From contig NZ_JWAJ01000137.1 of assembly GCF_001068775.1 (NCBI RefSeq), forward strand, positions 1 through 59,643: 59,643 nt of DNA, given 5' to 3'. A program made the translations under genes and the position numbers. This DNA comes from Streptococcus pseudopneumoniae. GTDB lineage: Bacteria > Bacillota > Bacilli > Lactobacillales > Streptococcaceae. The notes beneath the pieces are model-generated. The model saw only the letters and a program-made list of their open reading frames with translations, was not told the DNA's origin and did not search any database. Shown piece by piece: positions 18,108-27,839 of this stretch. Position 1 is the first letter of the stretch. Every line of letters starts with the position of its first letter.

Positions 18108-18629
18108 TTGGAACATATTATCTTACTAAGGGGAGTTACTCCTAATGGAAAAAATGCTATCCCTAAAATGTCTTATCTAGTAGATATCTTGATAGAAGCT
18201 GATTTTCAACACGTTCGAACCTATATTCAAAGTGGGAATATCATTCTTGAAAGTGACTTATCTCTGGAAGAAATACGAGAACAGGTTCACACTCTAATAA
18301 AGGAAAAAATTGGTGCTGATTTAAAATTGGTAATCAAGAACAAAAATGATTTTGCAAAAATTGTCCAAGAAAACCCATTTGGAAAACACTATCTTTTTGA
18401 CCGAATACATGTGATCCTTTTTCAAAATGATATCCAAAGTCTACCATTAGAAAAATTGGATAGTGACTATGGTGAAGAAGAAATTTGTATCGGCAACCAT
18501 TGTCTTTACCTCTATCTCCCTAGAACTGCAAAACGAAAAAAACTTAATACCAACTATCTTGAAAAGCTGTTCGACGTTGATCTGACCATGCGAAAGTTAA
18601 ACGTGGTAGAAAAATTACTAACAAAATAG
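18108..18629 (+). CDS. DUF1697 family protein
   Basis: The product carries the DUF1697 pattern LLRGVTPNGKNAIPKMSYLVDIL and YIQSGNIIL. I propose the TTG at 18108 as the start, giving about 173 residues, because AAAGGA lies six bases ahead of it. An ATG at 18084 would add eight residues but has no ribosome-binding site. The family has a ferredoxin-like double domain and no assigned function. It follows the flavoprotein gene closely and precedes the NUDIX gene by ten bases, so the three form an operon. Confidence 0.8.
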   Translation: MEHIILLRGVTPNGKNAIPKMSYLVDILIEADFQHVRTYIQSGNIILESDLSLEEIREQVHTLIKEKIGADLKLVIKNKNDFAKIVQENPFGKHYLFDRIHVILFQNDIQSLPLEKLDSDYGEEEICIGNHCLYLYLPRTAKRKKLNTNYLEKLFDVDLTMRKLNVVEKLLTK

Positions 18630-18639
18630 GAAAAATAAT

Positions 18640-19095
18640 ATGAGCAGAAGAGAATCAGTCGAATTTGTCAACATGTGTATGATTAAAAACGGAGACAAGG
18701 TTCTTGTCCAAGACCGAGTTAGTCCTAACTGGCCTGGCATTACTTTTCCTGGTGGCCATGTTGAACGTGGCGAATCCTTTGTCGATGCTGTCATTCGCGA
18801 AGTGAAAGAAGAAACTGGTCTGACCATTTCTAAACCCCAACTCTGTGGTATCAAAGACTGGTATGATGATGCAGATTATCGCTATGTTGTCCTCTTTTAC
18901 AAAACAGAACACTTTACTGGTGAGCTCCAATCTTCAGACGAAGGAAAAGTCTGGTGGGAGGATTTTGAAAATCTATCTCATCTAAAATTAGCTACTGAGG
19001 ATATGTCTGATATGCTTCGTGTTTTTCTCGAAGAGGACCTCAGTGAGTTCTTTTACTATAAGGATGGAGAAGACTGGTCTTACCAACTCAAATAA
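18640..19095 (+). CDS. NUDIX hydrolase (MutT-like, 8-oxo-dGTP diphosphatase candidate)
   Basis: A 151-residue protein with a complete Nudix box, GGHVERGESFVDAVIREVKEETGL, at about residues 37-60. The glutamates of REVKEE coordinate the magnesium used to cleave nucleoside diphosphate-X compounds. It resembles the MutT/YtkD group that sanitises oxidised nucleotides, which would suit a hydrogen peroxide-producing streptococcus, but the substrate cannot be read from sequence. It ends the flavoprotein-DUF1697-NUDIX operon, with its own terminator. Confidence 0.88.
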   Translation: MSRRESVEFVNMCMIKNGDKVLVQDRVSPNWPGITFPGGHVERGESFVDAVIREVKEETGLTISKPQLCGIKDWYDDADYRYVVLFYKTEHFTGELQSSDEGKVWWEDFENLSHLKLATEDMSDMLRVFLEEDLSEFFYYKDGEDWSYQLK

Positions 19096-19100
19096 CAGTA

Positions 19101-19128
19101 AATCGGCAGAGGTCACTCCGCCGATTTT
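19101..19128 (+). terminator. Terminator of the NUDIX operon
   Basis: AATCGGC and GCCGATT pair around a 12-base loop and lead into TTTATCTT. It lies a few bases after the stop codon. Confidence 0.75.
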
Positions 19129-19170
19129 ATCTTATCTAATCTTCAAGCTAGGTCTGTGTCCTCCTACTAA

Positions 19171-19284
19171 TACTCAATGAAAATCAAAGAGCAAACTAGA
19201 AAGCTAGCCGCAGGCTGCTCAAAGTACAGCTTTGAGGTTGCGGATAAAGCTGATGTGGTTTGAATGTGATTTTCGAAGAGTATA
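19171..19284. repeat. BOX element (boxA-boxC)
   Basis: The segment begins TACTCAATGAAAATCAAAGA and ends GATTTTCGAAGAGTATA, the known ends of pneumococcal BOX repeats. With 114 bases it contains boxA and boxC without a boxB. It fills most of the gap between the convergent NUDIX and MerR genes, where nothing else is seen. Confidence 0.92.
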
Positions 19285-19329
19285 AATTTCTGTTACTGGC
19301 TTTGTCAGTTCTAGCTTAGTCTGTGGGTT

Positions 19330-19737
19330 TTATCGAGTTTGTGTGCTTACATAGTGAGCAATGACATCTGATGTGTACTGGGCTGTTCCCTGTCTAAACT
19401 TATCAATGTTTTCCTTGAACTCTGGATTATAGACATAGCCTTTTCCGATATGACCAAAGACCTCAATAGAACAGTCAAATCCATAAGTACGAATAGCTTG
19501 CAAGAGTTTGCCTGCTTCTTCTTGGTTTTCAGATGCTGTTATCGGTAGACCGTCTTTGAGATTTTGAGCTAAGCTTTGAAAGACTTGATTAAAGGCTGTT
19601 TCAGCCTCATCCTCTCGTCCTTTTTGACGCTCAAGTGCTTGATCCATGACTTCTTGACCATACTTATCTACCGCCTCTTGGTGGTATTTTTGATTGTCCT
19701 GGTAGCTAAATCCAGTGAATTTTTCCTCAATAGTCAT
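19330..19737 (-). CDS. Possible independent TipAS-like product from an internal start
   Basis: Inside the MerR gene the in-frame ATG at 19737 (codon 112) is preceded by AAGGAG with an eight-base gap, better than most starts in this window. Translation from it would give exactly the 135-residue ligand-binding domain, MTIEEKFTGF to the C-terminus. In Streptomyces, tipA makes TipAL and TipAS in just this way. Here the dual product is an inference from the ribosome-binding site and domain border. Confidence 0.55.
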   Translation of the reverse strand: MTIEEKFTGFSYQDNQKYHQEAVDKYGQEVMDQALERQKGREDEAETAFNQVFQSLAQNLKDGLPITASENQEEAGKLLQAIRTYGFDCSIEVFGHIGKGYVYNPEFKENIDKFRQGTAQYTSDVIAHYVSTQTR

Positions 19738-20070
19738 TTTTCTTTCTCCTTTTTGTTCTTGAATGGTTTTTTGTAAGGTTGAAATCAAGGTATCCAGATG
19801 TTGCCTCTCATGGGTTAAATAGTCCAACTGTCTAGTTAAATGTGACAATATATCTGTCGTATCTTCCTTCAATAGCTCTGCTATTTTTTCTAAAGAAAAG
19901 CCTAGATACTTGTAATAGAGGATAACCTGTAGTCGTTCTAGATCCTCTTGACTATAGGTTCGATAGCCATTTTCTGACTTTAATGGAACCAAAAGTCCAA
20001 TCTTGTCATAATGGTAGAGGGTCTTGACGGAGACACCTGAAAGTTGCGCAGCTTCTTTGATATAGTACAT
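19330..20070 (-). CDS. MerR family regulator with C-terminal TipAS-like ligand domain
   Basis: A 246-residue regulator. Residues 1-70 form the MerR winged helix-turn-helix (YYIKEAAQLSGVSVKTLYHYDKIGLL), residues 75-110 a dimerisation coiled coil, and residues 112-246 a TipAS domain (TIEEKFTGFSYQDNQKY, YGQEV). TipAS domains bind bulky drugs such as thiopeptides and albicidin-like compounds. I place the start at 20070, preceded by GAGGAGG. Its promoter has a 19-base spacer with a dyad, as expected for MerR activators that act on their own gene. A strong internal start at 19737 could yield the drug-binding domain alone. The divergent symporter gene may also be a target. Confidence 0.9.
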   Translation of the reverse strand: MYYIKEAAQLSGVSVKTLYHYDKIGLLVPLKSENGYRTYSQEDLERLQVILYYKYLGFSLEKIAELLKEDTTDILSHLTRQLDYLTHERQHLDTLISTLQKTIQEQKGERKMTIEEKFTGFSYQDNQKYHQEAVDKYGQEVMDQALERQKGREDEAETAFNQVFQSLAQNLKDGLPITASENQEEAGKLLQAIRTYGFDCSIEVFGHIGKGYVYNPEFKENIDKFRQGTAQYTSDVIAHYVSTQTR

Positions 20071-20090
20071 GATTTCCTCCTCACATAAAT

Positions 20091-20121
20091 AGTATATACC
20101 CTCCCCTTTGAGGAGAGTCAA
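20091..20121 (-). promoter_or_regulatory. MerR-type promoter with 19-bp spacer and dyad
   Basis: On the minus strand TTGACT (20121-20116) and TATACT (20096-20091) are separated by 19 bases, two more than optimal. The spacer contains the dyad ACTCTCC-N7-GGAGGGT, centred as in MerR operators. This is the standard arrangement in which a ligand-bound MerR dimer twists the DNA to activate transcription. Confidence 0.8.
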
Positions 20122-20239
20122 GTATTTTATCATATTTTTTATGAAAATATGAAAATCGCTTTCTTGACAGACTTGAAAAATCATGATAGGATAATCAAGT
20201 CTATCAATCAAAGAATAAGCTCAAAAGAGCAATTGAGAG

Positions 20240-20269
20240 AAGGCTATTTGACAACTCAAGTAGCCTTTT
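20240..20269 (+). terminator. Terminator-like hairpin in the leader of the symporter gene
   Basis: AGGCTATTTGA and TCAAGTAGCCT pair around a short loop and are followed by TTTTATTATTT. It lies 30 bases upstream of the symporter ribosome-binding site on the coding strand. It would stop transcription before the gene unless bypassed, so it may be an attenuator. Confidence 0.6.
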
Positions 20270-20298
20270 ATTATTTAGAAATAGATTGGAGTTTAACA

Positions 20299-21639
20299 AT
20301 GTCTGAAAAATCGCAATGGGGCTCAAAACTGGGCTTTATCCTTGCATCTGCAGGTTCTGCTATTGGTCTTGGGGCCGTTTGGAAGTTCCCTTACATGACT
20401 GCTGCCAATGGTGGGGGAGGTTTTTTACTGGTCTTTCTCATCTCGACACTATTGATTGGATTTCCACTTCTCTTGGCTGAATTTGCCCTCGGTCGAAGTG
20501 CGGGCGTGTCAGCAATCAAAACCTTTGGAAAATTGGGTGATAACAAGAACTACAATTTTATCGGTTGGATCGGTGCCTTTGCACTTTTCATCCTCTTATC
20601 CTTTTACAGTGTTATCGGGGGATGGGTTTTAGTTTATCTAGGTATCGCTATTGCTAAAGCCTTCCAAGTTGGGATTAGCAGTGATTATGCCCAGCTCTTC
20701 ACAGATATTATTTCTAATCCTTGGATTGCCCTTGGTTCTCAAGCACTCTTTATCTTCCTCAACATCTTTATCGTATCTAAGGGAGTTCAAAAAGGAATTG
20801 AAAGAGCATCGAAAGTTATGATGCCCCTGCTCTTTATCATCTTTGTCATTATCATCGGGCGCTCTCTAAGCTTGCCAAATGCTATGGAAGGGGTCGTTTA
20901 TTTCCTCAAACCTGATTTTTCAAAACTGACAAGTTCTGGTTTCCTCTATGCTCTAGGACAGTCATTCTTTGCTTTGTCCCTCGGGGTTACGGCCATGTTG
21001 ACCTATGCTTCTTACCTAGATAAGAAAACCAATCTGGTCCAATCAGGTGTGTCTATCGTTGCCATGAACATTTCTGTATCAATCATGGCAGGACTAGCTA
21101 TTTTCCCAGCTATGTCAGCCTTCAATATCCAGTCTGAAGGTGGTCCTAGTCTCCTCTTTATCGTTCTACCCCAACTCTTTGACAAGATGCCTTTTGGAAG
21201 TATCTTCTATATTCTCTTTCTCTTGCTCTTCCTCTTTGCGACAGTCACTTCTTCTGTCGTTATGCTGGAAATCAATGTGGGTAATATCACCAATCAGGAC
21301 AACAGTAAGCGTGCTAAATGGAGTGCTATTTTAGGAATCTTGACCTTTGTCTTTGGAATTCCTTCAGCCCTATCTTACGGTGTCATGGCGGATGTTCACA
21401 TCTTTGGGAAGACCTTCTTTGACGCTATGGATTTCTTGGTTTCCAACCTCCTCATGCCATTCGGCGCCCTCTGCTTGTCTCTCTTTACAGGCTATATTTT
21501 CAAGAAGGTACTGGCAATGGAGGAACTTCATCTTGATGAAACACCGTGGAAACAAGGACTTTTCCAAGTCTGGCTCTTCCTTCTTCGTTTCGTCATTCCA
21601 ATCATCATCATCGTGGTCTTCATCGCCCAATTTATGTAA
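20299..21639 (+). CDS. Sodium-dependent transporter of the neurotransmitter:sodium symporter family
   Basis: A 446-residue membrane protein with about 11-12 membrane segments. The NSS signature GSKLGFILASAGSAIGLGAVWKFPY near residues 7-31 forms the sodium- and substrate-binding unwound part of the first helix. Bacterial members such as LeuT, Tyt1 and MhsT import amino acids with sodium, so an amino acid substrate is likely. I start at the ATG at 20299, which has GGAG eight bases upstream; a longer frame from 20149 reads through the leader hairpin. It is divergent from the MerR/TipAS regulator. Confidence 0.9.
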   Translation: MSEKSQWGSKLGFILASAGSAIGLGAVWKFPYMTAANGGGGFLLVFLISTLLIGFPLLLAEFALGRSAGVSAIKTFGKLGDNKNYNFIGWIGAFALFILLSFYSVIGGWVLVYLGIAIAKAFQVGISSDYAQLFTDIISNPWIALGSQALFIFLNIFIVSKGVQKGIERASKVMMPLLFIIFVIIIGRSLSLPNAMEGVVYFLKPDFSKLTSSGFLYALGQSFFALSLGVTAMLTYASYLDKKTNLVQSGVSIVAMNISVSIMAGLAIFPAMSAFNIQSEGGPSLLFIVLPQLFDKMPFGSIFYILFLLLFLFATVTSSVVMLEINVGNITNQDNSKRAKWSAILGILTFVFGIPSALSYGVMADVHIFGKTFFDAMDFLVSNLLMPFGALCLSLFTGYIFKKVLAMEELHLDETPWKQGLFQVWLFLLRFVIPIIIIVVFIAQFM

Positions 21640-21643
21640 ATAC

Positions 21644-21683
21644 AAAAAAGGACTTGAGTAATGAACTCAGGCCCTTTCTTTTT
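21644..21683. terminator. Bidirectional terminator between the symporter and manA
   Basis: AAAAGGacTTGAGT and AACTCAggcCCTTT pair imperfectly with T-runs on both sides. It separates two convergent genes and can serve both. Confidence 0.75.
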
Positions 21684-22626
21684 ATGGATGACTAACAATC
21701 AATTCTAGACCTTGCCCTTCCAGAGTCCATGCTTCAACATCGCTTGGCAAGATAAAGTGGCTACCTTTTTGGATTGGATATTCCTTACCGTCTACAATGA
21801 GCTGACCTTGACCAGCCAAGACACTTAACAAGCTGTAATCAGCTGTTTTTTCAAAGTCAACTTTTCCAGTAATTTCCCACTTGTAAACTGCGAAGAATTC
21901 ATTGGATACAAGGAGAGTTGAACGCAAATCATCTGCTTTAACAGTCACAGGACGGCTATTTGCAGGCTCACCAATATTTAAAACATCGATGGATTTTTCA
22001 AGATGAAGCTCACGCAAGTTGCCATTATCATCCTTGCGGTCAAAGTCATAGACACGGTAGGTTGTATCACTAGACTGTTGCGTTTCAAGAATCAAGATTC
22101 CCGCCCCGATAGCGTGCATGGTTCCACTTGGAACATAGAAGAAATCCCCAGCCTTAACAGGAACCTTTGTCAGCAAGGCATCCCAGTTCTTATCTTCGAT
22201 TTGCTGACGGAGTTCTTCTTTTGACTTGGCATTGTGACCATAGATAATCTCTGAATCTTCATCCGCAGCTATAATATACCAGCATTCAGTTTTTCCGAGT
22301 TCGCCTTCATGCTCGAGTCCGTAAGCATCGTCTGGGTGAACTTGGACGCTGAGCCAGTCGTTGGCATCGAGGATTTTGGTCAAGAGTGGAAATACAGGCT
22401 CTGGACGATTGCCAAATAATTCACGGTGTTCCGCATACAAAGTAGCGAGGTCTGTTCCTTGATAGCGCCCATTGGCTACCTTAGACACTCCATTTGAATG
22501 AGCTGAGATGGCCCAGTATTCTCCGATTTTTTCATTTGGAATGTCGTAGCCAAACTCATCACGTAGTTTAGTCCCACCCCAGATTTTTTCTTGCATAACT
22601 GATTGTAAAAATAATGGTTCTGACAT
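21682..22626 (-). CDS. manA: Mannose-6-phosphate isomerase, class I
   Basis: A 314-residue type I phosphomannose isomerase that interconverts mannose-6-phosphate and fructose-6-phosphate. It starts MSEPLFLQSVMQEKIWGGTKLRD, has the zinc-binding segment VQVHPDDAYG (near residue 96) and a second, FYVPSGTMHAIGAG (near 166). Length and order fit the short Firmicute form. The promoter region has TGCTATAAT with TTCAAT 17 bases upstream. It lets the cell use mannose imported by PTS and supply mannose units. Confidence 0.96.
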   Translation of the reverse strand: MSEPLFLQSVMQEKIWGGTKLRDEFGYDIPNEKIGEYWAISAHSNGVSKVANGRYQGTDLATLYAEHRELFGNRPEPVFPLLTKILDANDWLSVQVHPDDAYGLEHEGELGKTECWYIIAADEDSEIIYGHNAKSKEELRQQIEDKNWDALLTKVPVKAGDFFYVPSGTMHAIGAGILILETQQSSDTTYRVYDFDRKDDNGNLRELHLEKSIDVLNIGEPANSRPVTVKADDLRSTLLVSNEFFAVYKWEITGKVDFEKTADYSLLSVLAGQGQLIVDGKEYPIQKGSHFILPSDVEAWTLEGQGLELIVSHP

Positions 22627-22746
22627 CTTATTCTCCTGTCTGATTTTTCTCCTATCATTATAGCAAAAAGCTAGGTCTAATTGAACTCTTTTTCAGATCT
22701 TATAAAGTAGGGAGAAGATTTTGTAAAAATAGTGAATAAATGTGTT

Positions 22747-24195
<1,449 letters not shown>

Positions 24196-24289
24196 TCATA
24201 TGATTTCCTGGTACTATTATACTATCAAACATTTAAAAATTCCTGAAATAGCTCCAAAAAATGTTTTAAGAAAAGCATTTTCTTTACAA

Positions 24290-24318
24290 AAAAGCTTCTA
24301 CGATGAACATAGAAGCCA
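24290..24318 (-). terminator. Terminator of the DUF3592 gene
   Basis: GGCTTCTA and TAGAAGC pair on the minus strand and are followed by TTTTTTG. It lies about 35 bases after the stop codon of the DUF3592 gene. Confidence 0.75.
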
Positions 24319-24352
24319 AATAGGGTAGTTGAAGTTTGTATACAAAACTGCT

Positions 24353-24931
24353 TTATTTCATAAGATTTGGAAGAATAAACATGATAAAGAAAGCTAGAGC
24401 AACCATAATAAAAACATTGAGATAGATAAAACATTTTACCAACCATGCATATCGCCCAGGTCTTAGTGGTCTTTCTACATAGGAATGTTTTGGTTTTTTA
24501 GGATCATAATAAACAGCAACTTTTCCACCAATTGGAAAGCCTTCCTTAAGTGGAGATTTTGTAAAAGACAAAAAACTATTCCCCTTAACTTTGTATCTTA
24601 AAACTTGTGGAATTTCACCATTTTCAAAATTATCCGTTTTTACATCAGATACGATTGAACCTAAGGGAGTACTGATTGTATTTGAAATAGCAGATAGAAA
24701 TTTAGGCCCTACGACCTTGTATTGGTTCCCATCAACAGTGTATTCAACAACTGGGAGACTAATCCCATTATAAAGAGCATAGGAATATCGGATAATAACT
24801 CCTTCCGTTCTTTCGGTACATCTCTTGGCATTGCTATAATTACTAAATATAAAATAGGAAAACATAAAATAGGTGAAGGCAGCAAATCCTAACATCATTA
24901 AGCCAATTAATAGAAAGAAAGTTGTTGGCAT
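24353..24931 (-). CDS. DUF3592-like membrane protein
   Basis: A 192-residue protein with an N-terminal membrane segment (residues 4-30), a soluble beta-rich middle with VEYTVDGNQYKVVGP and GKVAVYYDPKKPKHSYV, and a C-terminal membrane segment (about 164-188). The GxxVxVYYDPxxP pattern is typical of DUF3592, a family of unknown function whose middle domain faces one side of the membrane. It is a single gene with its own terminator. Confidence 0.75.
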   Translation of the reverse strand: MPTTFFLLIGLMMLGFAAFTYFMFSYFIFSNYSNAKRCTERTEGVIIRYSYALYNGISLPVVEYTVDGNQYKVVGPKFLSAISNTISTPLGSIVSDVKTDNFENGEIPQVLRYKVKGNSFLSFTKSPLKEGFPIGGKVAVYYDPKKPKHSYVERPLRPGRYAWLVKCFIYLNVFIMVALAFFIMFILPNLMK

Positions 24932-24991
24932 ATTTTTCTCCTTAAAACATTGTTATGAAGCTATTTTAACAAATTTAACAGAAAAGACAAG

Positions 24992-25019
24992 AAAAAGACC
25001 GGATTGCTCCGATCTTTTC
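24992..25019 (-). terminator. Terminator of the 51-aa membrane peptide gene (repeat copy 1)
   Basis: On the minus strand AAAAGATCGGA and TCCGGTCTTTTT pair around four bases. The same hairpin occurs nearly unchanged at 25475 and 25929. Confidence 0.8.
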
Positions 25020-25048
25020 AGTCATCAAAATGTAAGAAAATTAATACC

Positions 25049-25204
25049 TCATGCTATTAATCGATTGATTGTCAGCAAGCCATGGTTAATTATTGCAGCA
25101 ATATCTTCCAGACCACGAAGAATAAAACTACCTATAATCAATCCTAGAATAATTGAACAGATAATCATGGTAATACAGATTAAATAAATATCCTTTTTTT
25201 GCAT
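25049..25204 (-). CDS. Small membrane protein, 51 aa
   Basis: From the ATG at 25204 a 51-residue frame reads MQKKDIYLICITMIICSIIL and ends NHGLLTINRLIA. Residues 6-29 form one strongly hydrophobic segment after a short basic start, and the tail is amphipathic. An AGGAGA site lies six to eight bases upstream and a perfect terminator lies 30 bases downstream, which supports a real gene. I do not recognise a family. It could be a membrane regulator or a small toxin-like peptide, but nothing in the sequence decides this. Confidence 0.6.
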   Translation of the reverse strand: MQKKDIYLICITMIICSIILGLIIGSFILRGLEDIAAIINHGLLTINRLIA

Positions 25205-25255
25205 CTCTTTTCTCCTAATATCTATTCGCGTCCATTCATGGAGATACTTTCAATC

Positions 25256-25369
25256 TCAAGGTTCATTGGTCATTATGTGACAATTGTAAGGTTTCCCAGA
25301 ACCATAAAGTCGAGCGGTAAACTGAACGCCATCTTCACTCTCTCTTCCTAATAAAATAAAGAAGCCCTC
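25256..25369 (-). pseudogene. Possible remnant of a small gene
   Basis: A stop-free stretch on the minus strand reads GFFILLGRESEDGVQFTARL followed by YGSGKPYNCHIMTNEP. It has no start codon, and upstream in-frame stops cut it off. The composition looks protein-like, so it may be the end of a decayed gene, but a 37-codon open stretch can also arise by chance. The rest of 25205-25475 shows nothing else. Confidence 0.25.
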
Positions 25370-25474
25370 TTACTATATCTATTTAAAAATATTTCTCCTT
25401 TCCATATCAGTTACATTTTTATTATAAGATTTCAGGATAGCGCTGTCAACCATTTATATGCAAGTTCTTTATAT

Positions 25475-25502
25475 AAAAAAGACCGGATGGCTCCGATCTT
25501 TT
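25475..25502 (-). terminator. Terminator of the VOC gene (repeat copy 2)
   Basis: On the minus strand AAAAGATCGGA and TCCGGTCTTTTTT pair around GCCA. It lies about 75 bases after the VOC gene. Confidence 0.8.
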
Positions 25503-25576
25503 AATAGTTTATGTTCTTAATTTCTGTTTTAAAAATAGCTAAGGTTAACTTCAAATGACTAAGCGACCTATTTCAT

Positions 25577-25915
25577 TCAATAAAAATCAATAACTAGACC
25601 AGCAGGACCTTTAACTAATAAGGACTCTGTCCCCCAATCCGTTTCACAAGGACCGTGTAAAATCTCGACACCAAGCTCTTTCAACCGTTTGTAGTTCAGG
25701 TCTACATCCTCAACCTCGATATGAATAATGATTCCTGACTGAAAATCTTCCAAAGGAATTAAATGATTTCGGGAGAACATGAGGCAGTGACTGCCAATCG
25801 TGAACTGAGCAAAACCATCATCAACATAATCGGCTTTTTTGTCCAAAATACGCTCCAGGTCAGCACAGACTTGGGGAACATCTGAAACGATAATATCCAA
25901 TTGATTTAAATTCAT
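25577..25915 (-). CDS. VOC (glyoxalase/bleomycin resistance-like) family protein
   Basis: A 112-residue protein with the paired beta-alpha-beta-beta-beta modules of the vicinal oxygen chelate fold (NQLDIIVSDVPQVCADLERIL, then IHIEVEDVDLNYKRLKELGVEILHGPCETDWGTESLLVKGPAGLVIDFY). Such proteins are glyoxalases, dioxygenases or antibiotic-binding proteins; the metal ligands here are not clear enough to choose. GGAGGAG precedes the start, right after the spxB terminator, so some read-through from spxB may reach it. Confidence 0.82.
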   Translation of the reverse strand: MNLNQLDIIVSDVPQVCADLERILDKKADYVDDGFAQFTIGSHCLMFSRNHLIPLEDFQSGIIIHIEVEDVDLNYKRLKELGVEILHGPCETDWGTESLLVKGPAGLVIDFY

Positions 25916-25928
25916 TTACTCTCCTCCA

Positions 25929-25958
25929 TAAAAAGACCGGATGGCTCCGATCTTTTCA
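25929..25958 (-). terminator. Terminator of spxB (repeat copy 3)
   Basis: On the minus strand AAAAGATCGGA and TCCGGTCTTTTT pair around GCCA. It lies 70 bases after the spxB stop and directly abuts the VOC gene ribosome-binding site. Confidence 0.8.
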
Positions 25959-26026
25959 AGTTTCCCTCTAAGAAAATCAATGCATAAAATCTACAATGTT
26001 TACTTTTTGATTTTCGTCGAGAGGAA

Positions 26027-27802
26027 TTATTTAATTGCGCGTGATTGCAATCCTTCTTCTTCCAAGAAGAGGCGGAATGGTACAAGCTCTTCAGCTTCGT
26101 ATTTTTCCTTGAAGGCTTTGATAGCTTCTTCTGAGTGTTGTTTTGGATCCAACTCAAGTACTTCTACTGGAAGTGGACGGTGTTGAGTGATGTGAGCATC
26201 GATCACAACAGTTTTACCTTCTTTGTTCAATTTAACAGCTTCTGCAACAACTGCATCGATATCTTCGATACGGTTCACAGTGAACCCTACAGCACCTTGC
26301 GCTTCAGCGATTTTCGCATAGTCAGCATTAGGGAAGTCACAACCAAACAAGTGTTTGTTTGTGTCTTCGTATTTGTCCTTGATGAAGGCATATTTACCAT
26401 TTGAGAAGACAACGTTGATAACTGGAAGGTCGTATTGAACGTTTGTGATAACGTCTGGGTAGCACATGTTGAATGCACCGTCACCCATGATGTTCCATAC
26501 TTGGCGATCTGGATTGTCTTTCTTAGCAGCGATACCACCAGGAAGGGCAATACCCATTGTCGCAAAGAGTGGAGATGTACGCCACATGTTCTTAGGTGTC
26601 ATGTGAAGGTGACGAGTAGATGTTTGAGTAGTGTCACCTACGTCGATTGAGTAGATAGCGTCTTGATCAGCATGTTTGTTGATTGCATTGTAAACTTGAT
26701 ACAATTGCAATTCACCCTCAGTTTTACCTTCGAGTTTGTTCATGTAATCACGCCAGTTTTGGTTGTTCTTCACGTTTGCACGCCACCATGGAGTAGATTC
26801 AACTGGGTTCACTTTGTCAAGGATAGCTTTAGCTGCTTGACCTGCATCACCAAGGATTGAAGCGTCAAGGGCGTGACGTTTACCAAGTTTGTAAGGGTCG
26901 ATATCGACTTGGATGAATTTTTCAGTATTTTTGAATGCTTCGTAAACTTCAGCAAATGGGAAGTTTGAACCAAGGAAAAGAACTGTGTCTGCTTCAAAGA
27001 CCACTTCGTTGGCTGGTTTCCAACCAACACGGTAAGCAGAACCTGTCAAACCTTCGTAGTTCCATTCAAAAGCTTCAAAGTTTTTACCAGTTGTGATGAT
27101 TGGTGCTTTGATTTTACGTGACAATTCAGTGATTACTTCACCAGCTTTCACACCACCGTAACCAGCGTAGATAACTGGACGTTCAGCGTTGTTCAAAATT
27201 TCAACAGCTTTGTCGATTTCAACTTCGTTCAAAGCAGGAGCGATAAATGAACGCTCGTAAGAACCTGAACCGTAGTATGAACTTTCGTCGATTTCTTGGA
27301 AACCGAAGTTTACTGGAATTTCAACAACAGCTGGACCTTTTTTAGAAACGGCAGCACGGCAAGCTTCGTCAATCACTTTTGGCAATTGCTCTGCGTAAGC
27401 TACACGTTTGTTGTAAACAGCGATACCGTTGTACATTGGGTTTTGGTTAAGCTCTTGGAAAGCATCCATGTTCAATTCGTTAACTGGACGTGATCCAAGG
27501 ATAGCAAGGAATGGAGTGTTATCCATAGCTGCATCGTAAACACCGTTGATCAAGTGAGTCGCACCTGGACCACCTGAACCAACTGCAACACCGATAGAAC
27601 CGCCAAATTTAGCTTGCATAACCGCTGCAAGAGCGCCTGTTTCTTCGTGGCGAACTTGCAAGAAACGGATATCTTTGTCTTCAGCCAAAGCGTCCATAAG
27701 TGAGCTGAGTGTTCCTGATGGGATACCGTAGATAGTGTCTACGCCCCATGTTTTCAATACGTTAAGCATTGCTGCTGATGCAGTAATTTTCCCTTGAGTC
27801 AT
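26027..27802 (-). CDS. spxB: Pyruvate oxidase
   Basis: A 591-residue thiamine diphosphate enzyme. It has the N-terminal TPP-binding half ([20 protein letters not shown], with the catalytic glutamate in [11 protein letters not shown]), the central FAD-binding domain, and the C-terminal TPP motif ([29 protein letters not shown]). It converts pyruvate, phosphate and oxygen to acetyl phosphate, CO2 and hydrogen peroxide. In mitis-group streptococci it is the main source of the peroxide used against competitors. The upstream region holds several cre-like sites, in line with carbon control by CcpA. The start has a clear AAGGAG. Confidence 0.98.
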   Translation of the reverse strand: MTQGKITASAAMLNVLKTWGVDTIYGIPSGTLSSLMDALAEDKDIRFLQVRHEETGALAAVMQAKFGGSIGVAVGSGGPGATHLINGVYDAAMDNTPFLAILGSRPVNELNMDAFQELNQNPMYNGIAVYNKRVAYAEQLPKVIDEACRAAVSKKGPAVVEIPVNFGFQEIDESSYYGSGSYERSFIAPALNEVEIDKAVEILNNAERPVIYAGYGGVKAGEVITELSRKIKAPIITTGKNFEAFEWNYEGLTGSAYRVGWKPANEVVFEADTVLFLGSNFPFAEVYEAFKNTEKFIQVDIDPYKLGKRHALDASILGDAGQAAKAILDKVNPVESTPWWRANVKNNQNWRDYMNKLEGKTEGELQLYQVYNAINKHADQDAIYSIDVGDTTQTSTRHLHMTPKNMWRTSPLFATMGIALPGGIAAKKDNPDRQVWNIMGDGAFNMCYPDVITNVQYDLPVINVVFSNGKYAFIKDKYEDTNKHLFGCDFPNADYAKIAEAQGAVGFTVNRIEDIDAVVAEAVKLNKEGKTVVIDAHITQHRPLPVEVLELDPKQHSEEAIKAFKEKYEAEELVPFRLFLEEEGLQSRAIK

Positions 27803-27839
27803 AATGATAACTCTCCTTAAAAGTTAATTTGATGAATAA

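Noticed and set aside
20071..20211. Longer MerR protein starting at a TTG at 20211
   Set aside because: The extension covers the promoter and operator, and GAGGAGG lies directly ahead of the ATG at 20070.
20149..20298. N-terminal extension of the sodium symporter
   Set aside because: It would translate the terminator-like leader, lacks a ribosome-binding site, and the family signature begins right after the ATG at 20299.
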